A DNA stretch of 64,000 nucleotides from Yamagishiella unicocca (taxonomy: Eukaryota; Chlorophyta; Chlorophyceae; Chlamydomonadales; Volvocaceae). This document shows positions 33,828 to 45,725 of the stretch, piece after piece (the first letter of the stretch is position 1; the number at the start of each line of letters is the position of its first letter). The DNA is taken from NCBI GenBank assembly GCA_003116995.1, contig BDSL01000048.1, positions 124,001 through 188,000 on the forward strand, given 5' to 3'. The translations under genes were made by a program, and so were the position numbers. The notes under the pieces are model-generated. The model did no database searches and was not told the DNA's origin. It saw only the letters and a list, made by a program, of their open reading frames with translations.

Positions 33828-36800
33828 CTACGGCCCCGGCCGGGGGCTGCCCACCGCCACCAGCTTCTCCATGATCTCGTTCAGCGAGGCCCGGTGGTGC
33901 AGCGCCACGTGGCGGAGGGCCTCAATAAACTGGGGGCGGGGCGGTAGCATATATGATACAAGGTATATGATATAAGGTATATCAGGGGCTTGGGACACCC
34001 GACAGAACTGGTGTACGGCTGCCGTGTGTGCAGATGTGGCGAGACGTGTGAGGAGCGGTTTCGAGGGACACCCGTGGATGCCAGAAAAAACCGGAGGAGC
34101 GGTGGGATCAGGCCGGCAGCAGCGCCGTGGGCGGACACCATGACCCCGCATACCGGTATAGGGCTCGCCGCCAAGCGGTCGACCAAACGCAAGGCCCCAA
34201 CAACCCGCCCCTCCTCCCCTCCCGACCCAGTCCTTGCCGCGAAGGCCCACCTGGATGAAGTTCAGCGCCTTGCAGCTGACCGGGAGCACCTTGCTGTACA
34301 CCGCCTCCGCCTTGCGCGTGGGCAGCGAGCCGCTCTCCGAAACCAGCATCGCGTCCCGCAGCACCTTGCTGAAGCGCCGCCGGTCCAGAGCGGACTTGTC
34401 CACGCCGCCGCCCCATGCCGCGTACGACTCGTAGACCCGCTTGAGGCTCGCCATGAGCTGGTCGGGGTCCATGCCGCGAACCTGGCGCGGGGGGTGGGGA
34501 TGGACAGGACTTCAATCACTGGACGGTACTCTCCCTCGTACGGCACTCCCTCCGGCACTCCGCGCCCCTCCCCTAAAGCGCCAGGTACCAAAACAACATT
34601 TGCTCCTGAAAACCTTTCGCGTCAGAGTCCAACAGGTGCGAGCACTCACGCCACCGCACCCCCACCCCAGCCAGCTCAGCCCGGCAGGTAGTCAGGCGGA
34701 CGGGTGTTCTCACCAGGTGCATCGTGTCCGCTGACATGACCGCGGCAACTCCCCGGCTGGCGGCTGCCGCCCTGGAGCGACCCAGCTCGGAGGGCTCGGG
34801 CCGCTCCCACTCCTTACGCCGCAGAACGTCGGGGTCCAGAGTGGGCGCCGCCATATTGCCGTACACGCTCATCTGCAACGGCGCCGTACTGGTGGCGGCA
34901 CCGCCCGCTCCGCCGCCCGCTCCGCCGCCCTCGCCGCCTGCACGCCTGCGGTGCACACCCGTGAGCGGTGGGAGGCCGCGCAAGTGAGACAGCCGCAGTG
35001 CTGGAGAGCAACGGGAGGGAACTGAAGAAGGACAACCACCGCTCTTCGGGTTGGATGGCGTTAGCTCGCGGACTCACGGACCCACACCTCCCTCCGGCTC
35101 CGGAACCAGCCCCCATCGGCAGCGGTCTCACTTGGAATCCAAAAACGACTGGAGCCCTCCGGTGGTTGAGGGCTTTGAGGTGTCACCGGTGGACAGCTTG
35201 AGGGCGTCCTGGGACTCTGGGGGCGGAGAGAGCGACAAGGGAGGAGGAAGCATGAGGAGAGGGGAGGCTCTCAGGGGGCAGTGGCGTCGCTGTGTGCGCT
35301 GCGGAGGAGCCGTCAGTACCTGCGCCGGCTGGCGGGCAAGTTGGGGCGGGGGGCAAAGCGGCGGCAAGCGAGGGTGGTGGCATTGTGTGTGGGGGAGAGC
35401 AAGAGAATGCGACGGGAACGCGACCCACCTTCCTTCATTTTGCGTATCATTTCGTTGTCCGCTAACGACCTCAGCGCCTGGGCGTTGTTCGGCAGCAGCC
35501 GTGGCCGCATCAGGAACTCCGGCACCTGGGGGCCGCAGGCAGGGTTTGCATTCTCGGAACTGAGCCACGGTTTAGGTGTGGGTTGCGATTGTGTCCTTCG
35601 GAGGGGTTACTGCAAGGTGTTGGGCAGACGGGCACCCCCGTCGCCGCCCCCCACCATCCTATGTGTCGACCCACGGGTCTGCCCTCAACCCACCTCCGCC
35701 CCCGCCTCCAGCTCGTTGTTGCTCATGATCAAGAAGTCCGCGAAGGTGGCCTCCGGCAGTGTCTCCACGGAGGACAGCACCCGGGCCACCACCTCCTGGA
35801 AGCCACTGCGCCGCTTCTCAGCCATCTGGAGCGGGAGGGCAGGGCAGGGCAGGGGTGAGGAGGGCAGGGGTGAGGAGGGCAGGGGTGGGGCACACACGAG
35901 GGACGCGGATGAGTACCGGCGTTTGGCCAGCTCAGTCGTCAGACGCCACCACAGACCCCCGTTCCTCCTGATCCGTGCCCCGATCCTCTCCCGACCTCCC
36001 CCGGCCCTCCCTACCTTGTCCAGGGCGAATAGGAACTGCGGGTAGTACATGCGGGCGGTGGCCGCCACCCCTGCCTTGTGCTTGTAAGTCTCCAAGCTCT
36101 CGTCCGCCGCGCGAGCCCTGGAGGCAGGGGGGGAGGCGGCAGGGGGGGCTGGTGGGAGTCGGCTTCGTCGGCACACGGCCCGTATCGGGTTTCGGCTGCA
36201 CCCGCGGTGAGGCTCCACCCGCGGTGAGGCTCTCCCCTCCCTCACACCGTACGGAACACTTTGAGCCTTCCTCCCCTCGGTCCCGGCTTTCGCTGTGAGT
36301 TCCCATGCTGCCCCCGTGGCGGCCCCTTCCGCAGGTCGGGGACCCGATAATCCGGTGTTCTTGTTGTCCATCTAGGCACGGCGGCCGGGGGTGAACTCCA
36401 CCTCCGGCCTTGCAACCCCGGTCCTCCACAACGCTACTAAACACCTGCTAAGCGGTTCCACTTTTCCTTAAATGCCTGCCAACGGGTTTCCTCTCAGCCC
36501 CCGCCCCCGGGCCCGCCCCTCTGGTTTCCCCTCAGCCCCCCTGGCGGGGCCCCCCGGCCCACCTGTGGTAGATGATGTCCACCGCCGCCCCCGTGACGGT
36601 CTTCCCGTTGACCAGCCCCGCGTCCCTGCACAGCTTGGCGAACTGGTGGCCCAGCATGTCCTCGTTGCGGCCCCCCACAACGCCGCGACCGATGCTGCAG
36701 TAGCGCACGAAGATGTTGAACAGCAGCGCGCCTGGGTGCCAGGAGCAGGCAGGTTGGCAGGGTGGAGGTTGGCAGGTTGGCAGGGGGGGTCCCTGGAGCT

Positions 36801-39155
36801 CCCAGCCGCTAAGGGACACCAGCAGCGACCGCCAACCACCTGCTCGCCGCTCTGCGACCCGGTGAGACCCACCTGGGTTGATGCCAGTACGCATCACCGG
36901 GAAGCGGAAACACAGCTTGGCGTAGAAGTACATGTAGAACTCGTCTGCGGCAGCGAGGTGGCGAGGTGGCGACGGTCCGGGGGTGAGTGCGAGGAGGTTG
37001 AAGGGGCCTCGCCACCAGGAGCTAGCGCGACCGGCCAGCCCGCTGGCGGAGGACGGCACCGCACTTGCCCGCGTGGCTGTCCCCGCCCCCCGCCCTCTGC
37101 ATCTACCCGCTCAACAAGCTCGCCCTTCATTACCCAGTACGCAGCCACTGAGCGACACCGCCCCCACTCCCGCCCGCCCACCCGCCCCCGAGCCGCCCCA
37201 CACCCCGCGGCTCCCCCACCGCCCCAGCGCACCCACCCACGCTGAGGATTCCGTTCCCCGCCAGGTCGGCCCGGTTGAACTCCTCCTGCACCCACTTGCG
37301 CCACTGCGAGGGGCGGGGGAGGAGGGAGGGTGATCAGGGGCGGGGAGGGAGGGAGGGAGGGAGGGTGATCAGGGATAGCGGCAACGAGGATGAAGCCAAG
37401 ACCGTAAGACATGCGTGAGCGGACCCCAGCCTCCGCCCCCCTCTCCGCCCCCCTCTCCCACCGCCAGCTCACCTGCACCCTCTGCTGCCTCATCTCCGGC
37501 GTCACGCGCACCGCCGGGTCGGCGTGGTTGACCAGCTGCCTCGCCGCCTCCTCCTCCTCGCCGATCTTGGCGTCCAGCTCTGCCACCTCCTGCGTCAGCT
37601 TCTCCACCTCGGCCTCGATCTCCTTCTTGGCCTCCTCCGTGGTCTGCTTGCTGTAGGTCTCCATAGCGGCCACCTTCTCGTTCCGTCTCTCCAGCAAAAC
37701 ACCCTTTTGCTGCCTGGGGGATGAGCCGGGGGTCAACAGCGGCAGCGTCAGACGGTAGCCATTGGAGGCCTCTTAGCGCGGTTTGCATGGGGCCGGCAGG
37801 CGCTGCGCCGCAGCCAGACGCGATGACGGCTGTTGACCCAGGCCGAGCTGTTGGGCAACACCTTCCTGCCAACTAACATGAGCCCCTAGCCACCCAGTCA
37901 CGCGTGGGACCATGGGCCGTCGCCCGCAAGCACGCCTCCTCGTACGGCCACCGATGCGCCGCCTGTACGACCAAACGGTACCCCCCTACTCGCCGCGCAT
38001 CCGTTAGCCTTGATTGATGCCGAGTCAATACTAATGCCGCAGTTAGCCCCTCATATTGCCCCAGGCCCCGCCTCCCGGCCCAACTGCCTCCCCCCGCCTC
38101 CCCCCTGCCGCGCCCCTCTTCCCCCCCCCGGCCCACCTCTGGTCCCGGAGCCCCACCAGACGGTGCTCCGGGTCGTCCTGAGGGGCGAAGTGCCGCGGGT
38201 GGCCGTCCAGGTCACGCAGCATGTAGAAGAACTCCTCGTGAGTCACGCGGCCGTTAAGGTCGTTGTCGTACAACCGGAACAGCTCAAAGGGCGTGGGGAT
38301 GTGGCAATGTATTTGCGACCGCCGGCTCTTATTTAGATCGCTGGCGCCGCCGCCGCTCCTATTAGCCGCAGCAAAGCCTCCTGCGCTGGCTCGTGGGGAA
38401 GCAGTCGGCTCGGGCGGTGCCAGGCTGCCGGCTCGGGAGAAGCTGCCCCTGCTACCGCCTCCGAAACCACTGGTTCCCGCGATGGCAGAGCCGGGTCGGC
38501 TGAATGCGATCGGCGTGTGGGCGCCAGAGCCGGGCCCCATGCTGGCAGCGGGGGAGTACCGCTCAGAGGCCGGAGGCGGCGGCAGCCTGGCACTGCCGCT
38601 GGCTCCGAATCCGGATCCATACACTGACGGCGGTCCGCGAGGGAGTGACGCCGACGACTTTTCCCCGCTCTGCAGGAGGGAGTCGCCGAAGTCGTCGCCC
38701 TGGGTACTGAAGGGGCTGGCTGGACGGCCCAAGCTGCCTGCCGGGGTGTGGCGAGATAATTCCGCGCCGCTCCCACCAGCTGCCAACCCCGGGCCTGGCC
38801 CCGCAGGCGCGGTGGTTGCCCGTGAGCCGCCCGCGACTGACGCGGGCCTAGAATGCGACTGTGAGAGTGCGCCGCTGACTTCAGCGGAGTTATTTGACTG
38901 CGCAATTGATGCCGCCTTGGAAACAGGCTTTGACGCTGGGCGCGGCGCCGGGTGGTCACTGCCGAAATTGGACTCGCTGAAACTTATATTTGATGGCTCC
39001 TTGCTAGGGCCTCTGCTGGGGGTCTTGCTGGGTGCCTTGTGTGCGGGTGTGGCTTGCTGCCCTGACAGCGCCGATTCGCCAAGACTTTCGTTACCCCAGA
39101 GGTCGGACGCTTCGTTAGCAATTTCATCGTCTTCATCCGGAATCGTTGTGTTCAT
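33828..39155 (-). CDS. EF-hand protein with two p25-alpha (TPPP-like) domains
   Basis: Twelve minus-strand exons in phase: 39155-38137, 37713-37473, 37303-37237, 36944-36873, 36731-36563, 36117-36015, 35825-35694, 35525-35429, 35216-35132, 34945-34714, 34481-34251, 33929-33828; 849 aa. Residues 1-280 are disordered and Ser/Pro/Gly-rich. An EF-hand loop DNDLNGRVTHEE sits at 297-308, a coiled coil (about 345-395) follows, then a second EF-hand loop DLAGNGILSVDE at 433-444. Two p25-alpha-like domains follow (about 468-565 and 741-849), recognised by patterns such as HQFAKLCRDAGLVNGKTVTG and KVLPVSCKALNFIQFIEALR, as in tubulin polymerisation-promoting protein. A role at ciliary or cytoplasmic microtubules, possibly calcium-modulated, is inferred. 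The exon-3 donor was placed at 37237 rather than 37241 because it restores both the frame and the EF-hand. Confidence 0.88.
34057..34094. repeat. Solo terminal repeat of the intronic family
   Basis: GGTTTCGAGGGACACCCGTG followed by GATGCCAGAAAAAACCGG matches the ends of the element at 20014-20387. It lies in the last intron of the p25-alpha gene. A weaker inverted match (GACCCACGGGTCTGCCCTCAA) is at 35667-35688 in another intron of the same gene. Confidence 0.6.
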
Positions 39156-39720
39156 TAGAAATGTTCTGTAGTGAGGCTGGGAAGCGCCAGATGGCGACCG
39201 TTACGGTCCAACGACTGGGGATGCGAACCTATCAGCACCAGCTCAATCAAATCTAGAGCACGTTGAAATGAATAGGTCACAGTATGACAGGTTACAATAT
39301 GTACGCACTTCAGTGTCGGTTGCCCCTCTGTCGCCTTCTAAGCAACGGCGTCACGGGTATAGATATATGGTGGCAATTCTTAAACTTGAATAAGCAGCAC
39401 AGAAGCGTTTATGTATGTTCTGAAATCTGGAAGCTCCTGCCGGATGGCCAACGACCAGCTAATTCCATCTTGGTGCGAGGGTGATGATGCCGATGAGCAG
39501 GCCGTTCATCCGTAAACATGCCAGTCGTGTATGTAATATTTTGCGCGTGACAACAGATGATGTGACATATAGGCAAAATGGCAGAACCGTGGGTCGCATG
39601 CACCCGTCTTGCAATCGAACGTCCCGCCCCCGGTCCCCCCCGGCAATAGTCTGCGAGTCAACGTAGCTGTCTGCCTGCTTCCAAGTTGCCGTCATAGGAT
39701 GTTGCACAAATCTGAAGCCA
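39156..39720. promoter_or_regulatory. Upstream region of p25-alpha gene
   Basis: Lies between the p25-alpha start codon and the poly(A) signal of the 156-aa gene, both minus strand, and so should contain the p25-alpha promoter. A further TTACA at 39292-39296 is an alternative poly(A) signal for the upstream gene. No gene seen. Confidence 0.4.
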
Positions 39721-39725
39721 TTACA
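39721..39725 (-). terminator. TGTAA poly(A) signal (minus) of 156-aa gene
   Basis: TTACA on the plus strand about 390 bases past the stop at 40114. Confidence 0.45.
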
Positions 39726-40113
39726 AGCGAGATGGTTTGACTTTTTAATGCCATCATCAGTCCGCTACAGTGTTATCAGGGTGCGCAGGTAACTTGTCGA
39801 GTGTTAACCCTGCTGACGGATGTCACCTTCCTGGTTGGAATTCGATGCTAAATGTGTGGCATGTACCTTATATGGTAGTCGCCCATGTGAAGACATAGGG
39901 CACAACGGCCTGATCAACCAACCTACATGGCCACTGGGCCGAGGAACCCTGGTTGCAAGCGCTCTGCTCCAATGCACAGCAGCTACGACAACCGCAAGAC
40001 AGTTGGGCGTGGCCCGCACCCATCCTGTCCACGACTTAATGCCTCCCTGCCAAAACTGTGTCTGATCGCCTTCGCCGGATCCTCAAGCAACCCGATTTTG
40101 CGGCATATATCCT

Positions 40114-41535
40114 CAATCCTTTGCGAACTGCGGGTAAACCTGCGCACACCGCAACATGAAGGTAGGTTACAGTTGTGCGGTGCCCCAGGCCATAGAGGTC
40201 AACGCAGTGCAGCGCAGTGCAGCTTCTGCGACCAACTCAGACCCCAGCCGGCTGCAGCAGCACCGCACTTGGCACGTGGGTCGGGTGAGCCCCACAGCCA
40301 CTACCAGGGCTAGCGCAACACTGCTCTACAAGCATAAGGCCCCGCAATCAGCACTCCCGTGAGCCCACGTGACCGACCCCACCGCCTCAGGAGCGGAGCC
40401 CATGCCGCGGCTCCGACCCACCTGCTCCAGTGTGGTGTACACCACCCGGGCCCGCTCCGCTACCAGCTCCGGAGCGAGCGTGCGACCCTGCACATGTGGG
40501 CGGGGGCACCCGCGCACCGCGAACGATGCAAGGCCGTTAGGTTGTCACCAGCTGGAGATGTACGGCAACGACTTCATCCCGCGCGCTGTACGGCGCTACT
40601 CCCTCGTGCGTAGGTGCGCTGCCAGCCTGGGCACCGGTGTGGTGCGGGCGCCAGCTTGGACGCGGGTTTTCCTCGCAATGCTCTCCCTTCCGGACAGTCT
40701 TCTCGGCTCCCGCTCCCTTCCTTTCTCCCGGTCTCCCGCATACACACGCGGTGTGTCCGGACACTCGCTCAGCCGCATCAACCGCACGGACCCCGCCCCT
40801 CCCTGCCGCGCCCCCACCTGCACCGCCGACAGCTCCAGCTGCAAGCGGTCCAGCGGGTACCAGGCCATGCGCCGCTCGAAGTAGCCGTTGACGATCATGG
40901 CCACGAAGCCGCGCCACTGGGCCAGAGTGGCGTCCGAGACGGCGGAGGCTGACCGGGGGCCGAGGGCGCGGCAGCAGAGGGCGGTAGGGTGGTGTGAGTG
41001 GGCGGGGGGCGGGGCGGCCTGGGAAATAGAGCCGGGCGCGGATTGCGGGCCGTTACGCCGGTGGCTGGTGCGAACCCACTTCAGCCCCTCCCCCGGCCCT
41101 GTCCACCCCGGCTGCCCACCTGTGGCCCAGCGCTTGACACTGCGTGGCGACAACATGAGGGTGATCCACACCAGGCACACCATGGCTACGCACTCCGACG
41201 CATCAAAGCCCTGCACCGAGCAGCGCAGGGGGCAGCCGGGTTGGCGGGCGCCCTAGCCCGCTGCCAATGCTGGCGCTGACCTGGGCTTTCACAGCATAGA
41301 GCAACTTGACCCGCTGGAATCACGCAGGCAGCCAACCACCGTCCCGGCAATAACAGCAGCCGCCCGGCGCTGATCCCACCTTCAGCGCGCTGAGATCCTC
41401 CTCCGATAGCAGCCCAAGCTGCTCGTCCACGTCCGTCTCGTTGTGGCCGCATTCATACGCTAGTACGGCACTTTCCGTAAATTCCTGTACGGAGACGAAA
41501 GTTCCAGGCCGCATGGCAGCGAAAACGTTACACAT
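40114..41535 (-). CDS. Unrecognised 156-aa protein
   Basis: Five minus-strand exons, 41535-41380, 41210-41120, 40948-40818, 40487-40422 and 40140-40114, join in phase. The first four have clear splice strings; the last, coding VYPQFAKD and stop, is short and less sure. The N-terminal 50 residues are acidic (GHNETDVDEQLGLLSEEDL). A hydrophobic helix (CVAMVCLVWITLMLS) may be a buried or membrane helix. The rest is amphipathic and helical (QWRGFVAMIVNGYFERR, then RARVVYTTLEQ). A second ATG (41514) could also start translation. I recognise no family; the even codon choice and consistent phases make it a real gene. It lies on the same strand as the p25-alpha gene. Confidence 0.7.
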
Positions 41536-42344
41536 GTCGGTGGCATAGTGTCATTGCCGTACTCTTCACCACTTGCGCCGGTGCCCATCGGTGCTCGTGC
41601 CTCTTTCGAGCACAAGGGGAAAACCTCCAAGGTTGGCGACAGGTCACTAAGCACCTACCGCACCCGTATAACTGTCTGGGCGAGCCTCAATACCCCATTG
41701 CCTAACCCCAAGCCTGCCCCGCCATATGCCGGAGCAGCCAGCTGTGATCACCCTACCAGCACAGCTTTGGAGTAGAGCTGGTTTGCCAGCGCGGGGTTCT
41801 GTACGATGTAATATCGGCGAGCCAAATTTCGCACCACATCTGATGGCCCGGTCGCAGTCTCGCCAGATCTGGACCCGGATGTGCACTGTATGGCAGCAGA
41901 AGGGGCGGGTTCTGTGGTCTGGCCGTTGGTACCGTGCGCTAGGGTTCCTTCACGCCTACCGCCAACGATACAATGTGCCTCCCTTCAGCTATCTCATCTC
42001 GCAGTGTCCTTTTAATCCGATGTCCTGCGGCGAGAGGCCTCGCCCAAGCTTCTAGGCCATACGTCGCTGTCTGAACGTGACAGTGCTTAGACCAAGCATG
42101 ATGTACGTAGGCCATTATTCATACGTTACTGTATATCCTTGCCAGTAAAACAGGGTGTTGGGAGCTTGGGACAGATGTGTGGAGGTTGTCAGGTAGCAGG
42201 TATGCGCGTATGCCGCGTTCGTGACACGGCCTGGTCAGCATCGGTTGGCCGATAAATGTATACTCATTACATCCTTTTGAGTGATTACGCATACGTATTG
42301 ATATCATAAGGCACGCCATTAGCCTGCAGGTCGCTAGGATAGAA
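41536..42344. promoter_or_regulatory. Divergent upstream region, 156-aa gene and p24 gene
   Basis: 809 bases between two start codons facing away from each other. More AT-rich than the flanking genes, especially 42060-42340. No coding exon supported; no specific element identified. Confidence 0.4.
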
Positions 42345-45077
42345 ATGTTACGAGTCAAGTTTTGGGGCCTCCTTGCCGTTTTCTCACTATTATATCACAA
42401 TGTAGTTGCCGTCAAGGTAACAGTGCCACCTGGCCGCACTGAATGCATGGGCGAGACGGTGGACACGGAGCATTTCTCTGTACGTATTAACTGGACGGCC
42501 CGCTGGCTTGTACATTAAAATTCTAGATTATGCAACCCTGTCAGAATGGTTTTGCTATTGGGTTCAGCGCTTACCACCGCTTAACACGGCGCGGATCCTG
42601 ATCCTTGAGACCAGGGGCCCTGCTTGAATGTAAGACTCACAACATAAACCTTTGTTATGCCTTTCAGGTCCCTGGTGGACCTCGCATAGATGGGCGTGTG
42701 ATGGTCAGTGGTAACAGCCAGTACTACGTGCCGTTCGTGACCATTCGGGTGAGTGTTGGAAATCGTATTCGACGGACTTGGTCAGAGGGTGGGTGAGGGT
42801 GGCTGCGGATGAGGGGATGCCACGATGTGTATGGCGTGGGGAGTCCCCATGAACGGGCGCGAGGGGGCTGCCTAGGGGAGGAGGGTTTGGGGGAGGATTG
42901 TGGGTGTGACTTGCTATTGGTGCTGTTGGTGCCTAGTGGCGATGTATGGCCAGAGTCTAGGAGGGGTGTGAGCACGGTACAAGGATGCGGCGGTTGGGGC
43001 TACCATGCGCCCTGCAAGCAACAGTTGCTGCCGCTAGCCTGCTGCGGCTTCCCTGAGCCCGCTCATGTCCCATGCCTTCCTGACGTTCTTGCCTATCCGG
43101 TCCGCCCGCCCTCCCGGGCCCCGCCCAACCAGGTGCTGAGCCCCACTGGCGACCAGCTGTGGCAGCAGCAGCACGTGTATTCAGACACCCATTTCAACGT
43201 GGGGGCGCGGGGGCCGGGGTCGTACAGGATTTGGTGAGCTGGTTTGGCGGTGGACAGGATGGGGGCGGCGGGTGGGGGGGTTGTATAAAAACCGGGTGGG
43301 GGGGGGGGGCCGGCCGGTGTGTAAGGTGGTGTAGGGGTGTCTAGGGAAGGGGCGAAAGGCAGGAACCCTGGGGGGAGGCTCAGGCTCGGCGTCCCTCACT
43401 CACTCCGGCTGTAGCCGGCCACCGGGCTATTGGCACGCGGGTATCCCTGCGGGATCCATCTCTCTAAACTCGGCAGTGACCTCAGCAGCAGCAGCCACAT
43501 CCCGCAAGTCCTCCTCCTGCCCTGGGGCCCGCCAGCGGACCATCTGTGCTGGCAATCGCCGCCGCGTGGCTGGGGAGGCTCCGGCTGCCGGTGCCATGGT
43601 CGGCACGTTTTTGTGCCCCGCCTCGCCCTGAGTGACAAGGCCAGCAGCGCTGCCGGGGCCACGCTGGCACCTGCCGGTACCTCCGCGCCCACTTAGTCAC
43701 CGTCTCGCGTCGTGGCTGAGTGTCCCGCCTGTTGCCCCGCCTGTTGCTTCGCCTGCCTCCGATGCCTCGCTGACCGCTGGCACCTCCCCCGCCACAGCTT
43801 TTACAACCCCTGGGAGTCGCGCACTGAGGCCATTGTGGACCTGGTGTACTTCACCCTGGCCCACTTGCGGCAGTCCACGGGGAGCATCAACATCCCCAAG
43901 GGCACACAGGAGGATAGGTGCGTGTACGGCAAAAAGTAATGGTACTCATACACTAGGTGATTGTGGTGTAGGGCGGGGAACCGTGCGTTGACGCGGGCCC
44001 GCGCACGAGGCCATGGGCGGGGTGGATGGAGGCCTGCCCTGCCCTTACCAGCTCTACCAACCTCCTCGTCTTGTCGCTTATAACTTGGTTCCCTCTGCTG
44101 CCTTGCTCTGCCTCCCTTCCTTCCCCCAGGAACAAGGAGGTGGCCAGCAAGGACCACATGGAGGACGTACGCCGCACCATCCTGGGCATGTCGGAGTTTA
44201 TGCAGGTCATCCAGGGCAGCCAGAAGTACCTGCACCGCAAGCTGGAGCGACACCAGGAGACCATGGTGCGGGGCGGTGCAGGGGGAGTACAGGGAACCAC
44301 GAAGCACGCGGGGCTCCTGGTGCAGCTGGTGCGCGGTGCAGCTGCCTGCGCGGTGCAGCTGCATGCTCGGTGCAGCTGCATGCGGTGTGGCTTTCCATGC
44401 TGAGCTCCACTCCTTGGTCCTCTGTGTCCACAAAGTGGGAGAGCACAACAACGACTTAGTGGTAAACCGGCTTTACAACAAAGGCCAGGAGTTGCTTGCT
44501 TCCGTGTGATCGCCTGGTCCACACGCCCCGCGCCGCGTCCTATTTCTGTTCGCCGATCCTCCTCGGGGTGGCTGCCTGGCTTGCAGGAGAGCAACAAGCG
44601 GCGCACGCTCTACGCCACGGGCGCCGAGGTAGGGACCGGGCAGCAGCTGGCAGGGCTGGGCTGCCCCTGCTGTTGTAGCTATGGCGCTGGGTCATCTATG
44701 GCTCATTAGCATCTGTGCTCCGATCATCAAGAGACACATAGCAAACAACTCCCTGAGAGTGCTCGTAATTCGGCGGTGGCTGCAACTCTGGCATTTCCAG
44801 ACCACACTGGAAAAAACGGCGGTGCCAAGCAAATACCAACTGTACCCCAACCTCCGAGCCAAGCTTCTTGTACATCCTGCATTGTTTTCGAACGAAAACG
44901 TATCGTCCTCATCGTCGTGTTGCCCTCCGATACGAATAGCCAGTAACGTAACCCGGTGACACGGAAAACCTGCCGCTGTGCTCTCAGGTGGGCATGCTCG
45001 TCCTCGTCGGTCTGGTCCAGGTTCTGGCAGTCATGGGCTTCTTCAAGCCCGGCAAGAACACACGGGCGTCTGTCTGA
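42345..45077 (+). CDS. p24/TMED (emp24) family cargo receptor
   Basis: Seven exons, 42345-42479, 42668-42748, 43133-43233, 43798-43917, 44130-44265, 44587-44628 and 44988-45077, in phase, 234 aa, the usual p24 length. These type I membrane proteins cycle between ER and Golgi in COPII and COPI vesicles and help select cargo. A signal peptide (residues 1-23) precedes a GOLD domain with the conserved cysteine pair (Cys34 and Cys106 in YRICFYNP). A coiled-coil stretch (HMEDVRRTILGMSEFMQVIQ) precedes the membrane span (GMLVLVGLVQVLAVMGFF). The cytosolic tail is FFKPGKNTRASV: the diphenylalanine ER-export motif is present but a classic dilysine KKXX end is not. The stop codon falls in a 24-bp minisatellite. 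Confidence 0.95.
44325..44395. repeat. GGTGCAGCTGCATGC-type repeats in p24 intron 5
   Basis: Several near-copies of a 15-base unit GGTGCAGCTGCMTGC occur in the intron between exons 5 and 6. Confidence 0.65.
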
Positions 45078-45151
45078 GCCATCCACCCAGCGTCTGTCTG
45101 AGCCATCCACCCAGCGTCTGTCTGAGCCGTCCGCCCAGCGTCTGTACAGCC
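45066..45151. repeat. 24-bp minisatellite across the p24 stop codon
   Basis: Unit beginning GCGTCTGTCTGAGCC repeats at 45066, 45090 and 45114, with a partial fourth at 45138. The first unit contains the TGA stop (45075-45077). The unit is a multiple of three, so each later copy repeats an in-frame TGA. Confidence 0.85.
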
Positions 45152-45204
45152 CACGCTGCTGGCCTCAGCACGCAACACGAGTTCAACAAAAAAATCAGTG
45201 AACT

Positions 45205-45209
45205 TGTAA
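45205..45209 (+). terminator. TGTAA poly(A) signal of p24 gene
   Basis: TGTAA about 130 bases past the stop at 45077. Confidence 0.6.
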
Positions 45210-45725
45210 CACATACACACACACGAAATCACGTGCGTTGGCTCGTTTACTTAAAGAAACCCGGCATCTTTAAATAAATGGGCAAGCTGTCCGGGTCCCT
45301 AAGTAAACGAGCAAGCTGTATGTGACGCTATGAGGATGTCTCCATCAGTGGTCCCCATGCCGATGTCTTCATTAGCGGCCCCTATGCTGATGTCTCCAGT
45401 AACCTACCCCCCGCCTCAGTCAAGGACTCTCGACGGAAGGTTAATCAGATGACAGGGTGATCCCCCCGTTATCCCCCCCTGAGAGCCTCCAGGGTCCGTT
45501 ACAGGGATCCAACGGGACCCGGTCTCCCTACCCCCGGTAACGGGGGTGACTCCACACGGGGGTGACACCACACCCTAAACCCCTAAAAAAAGCGCCCCCC
45601 ACGCCCAAGCTAAGAACCGACTCGCGCGTGACTAGGACAAAAACATGCAGTCGCCATGGCAGATGTAGCATACTGGTTTATTGTTGCGAGCATGCGTGTC
45701 TTATAGACAGTGCCGTGAACGATGA
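45210..45725. other. Tail-to-tail intergenic region
   Basis: Between the p24 (plus) and Sec14-like (minus) genes. It holds an imperfect duplication of about 30 bases (GATGTCTCCATCAGTGGTCC versus GATGTCTTCATTAGCGGCCC, about 45333-45400). TTACA at 45499-45503 is a likely poly(A) signal for the minus-strand gene. Confidence 0.45.

Noticed and set aside
38263..39171. 302-codon plus-strand frame
   Set aside because: Exact antisense of the first exon of the p25-alpha gene, whose frame continues into the EF-hand.
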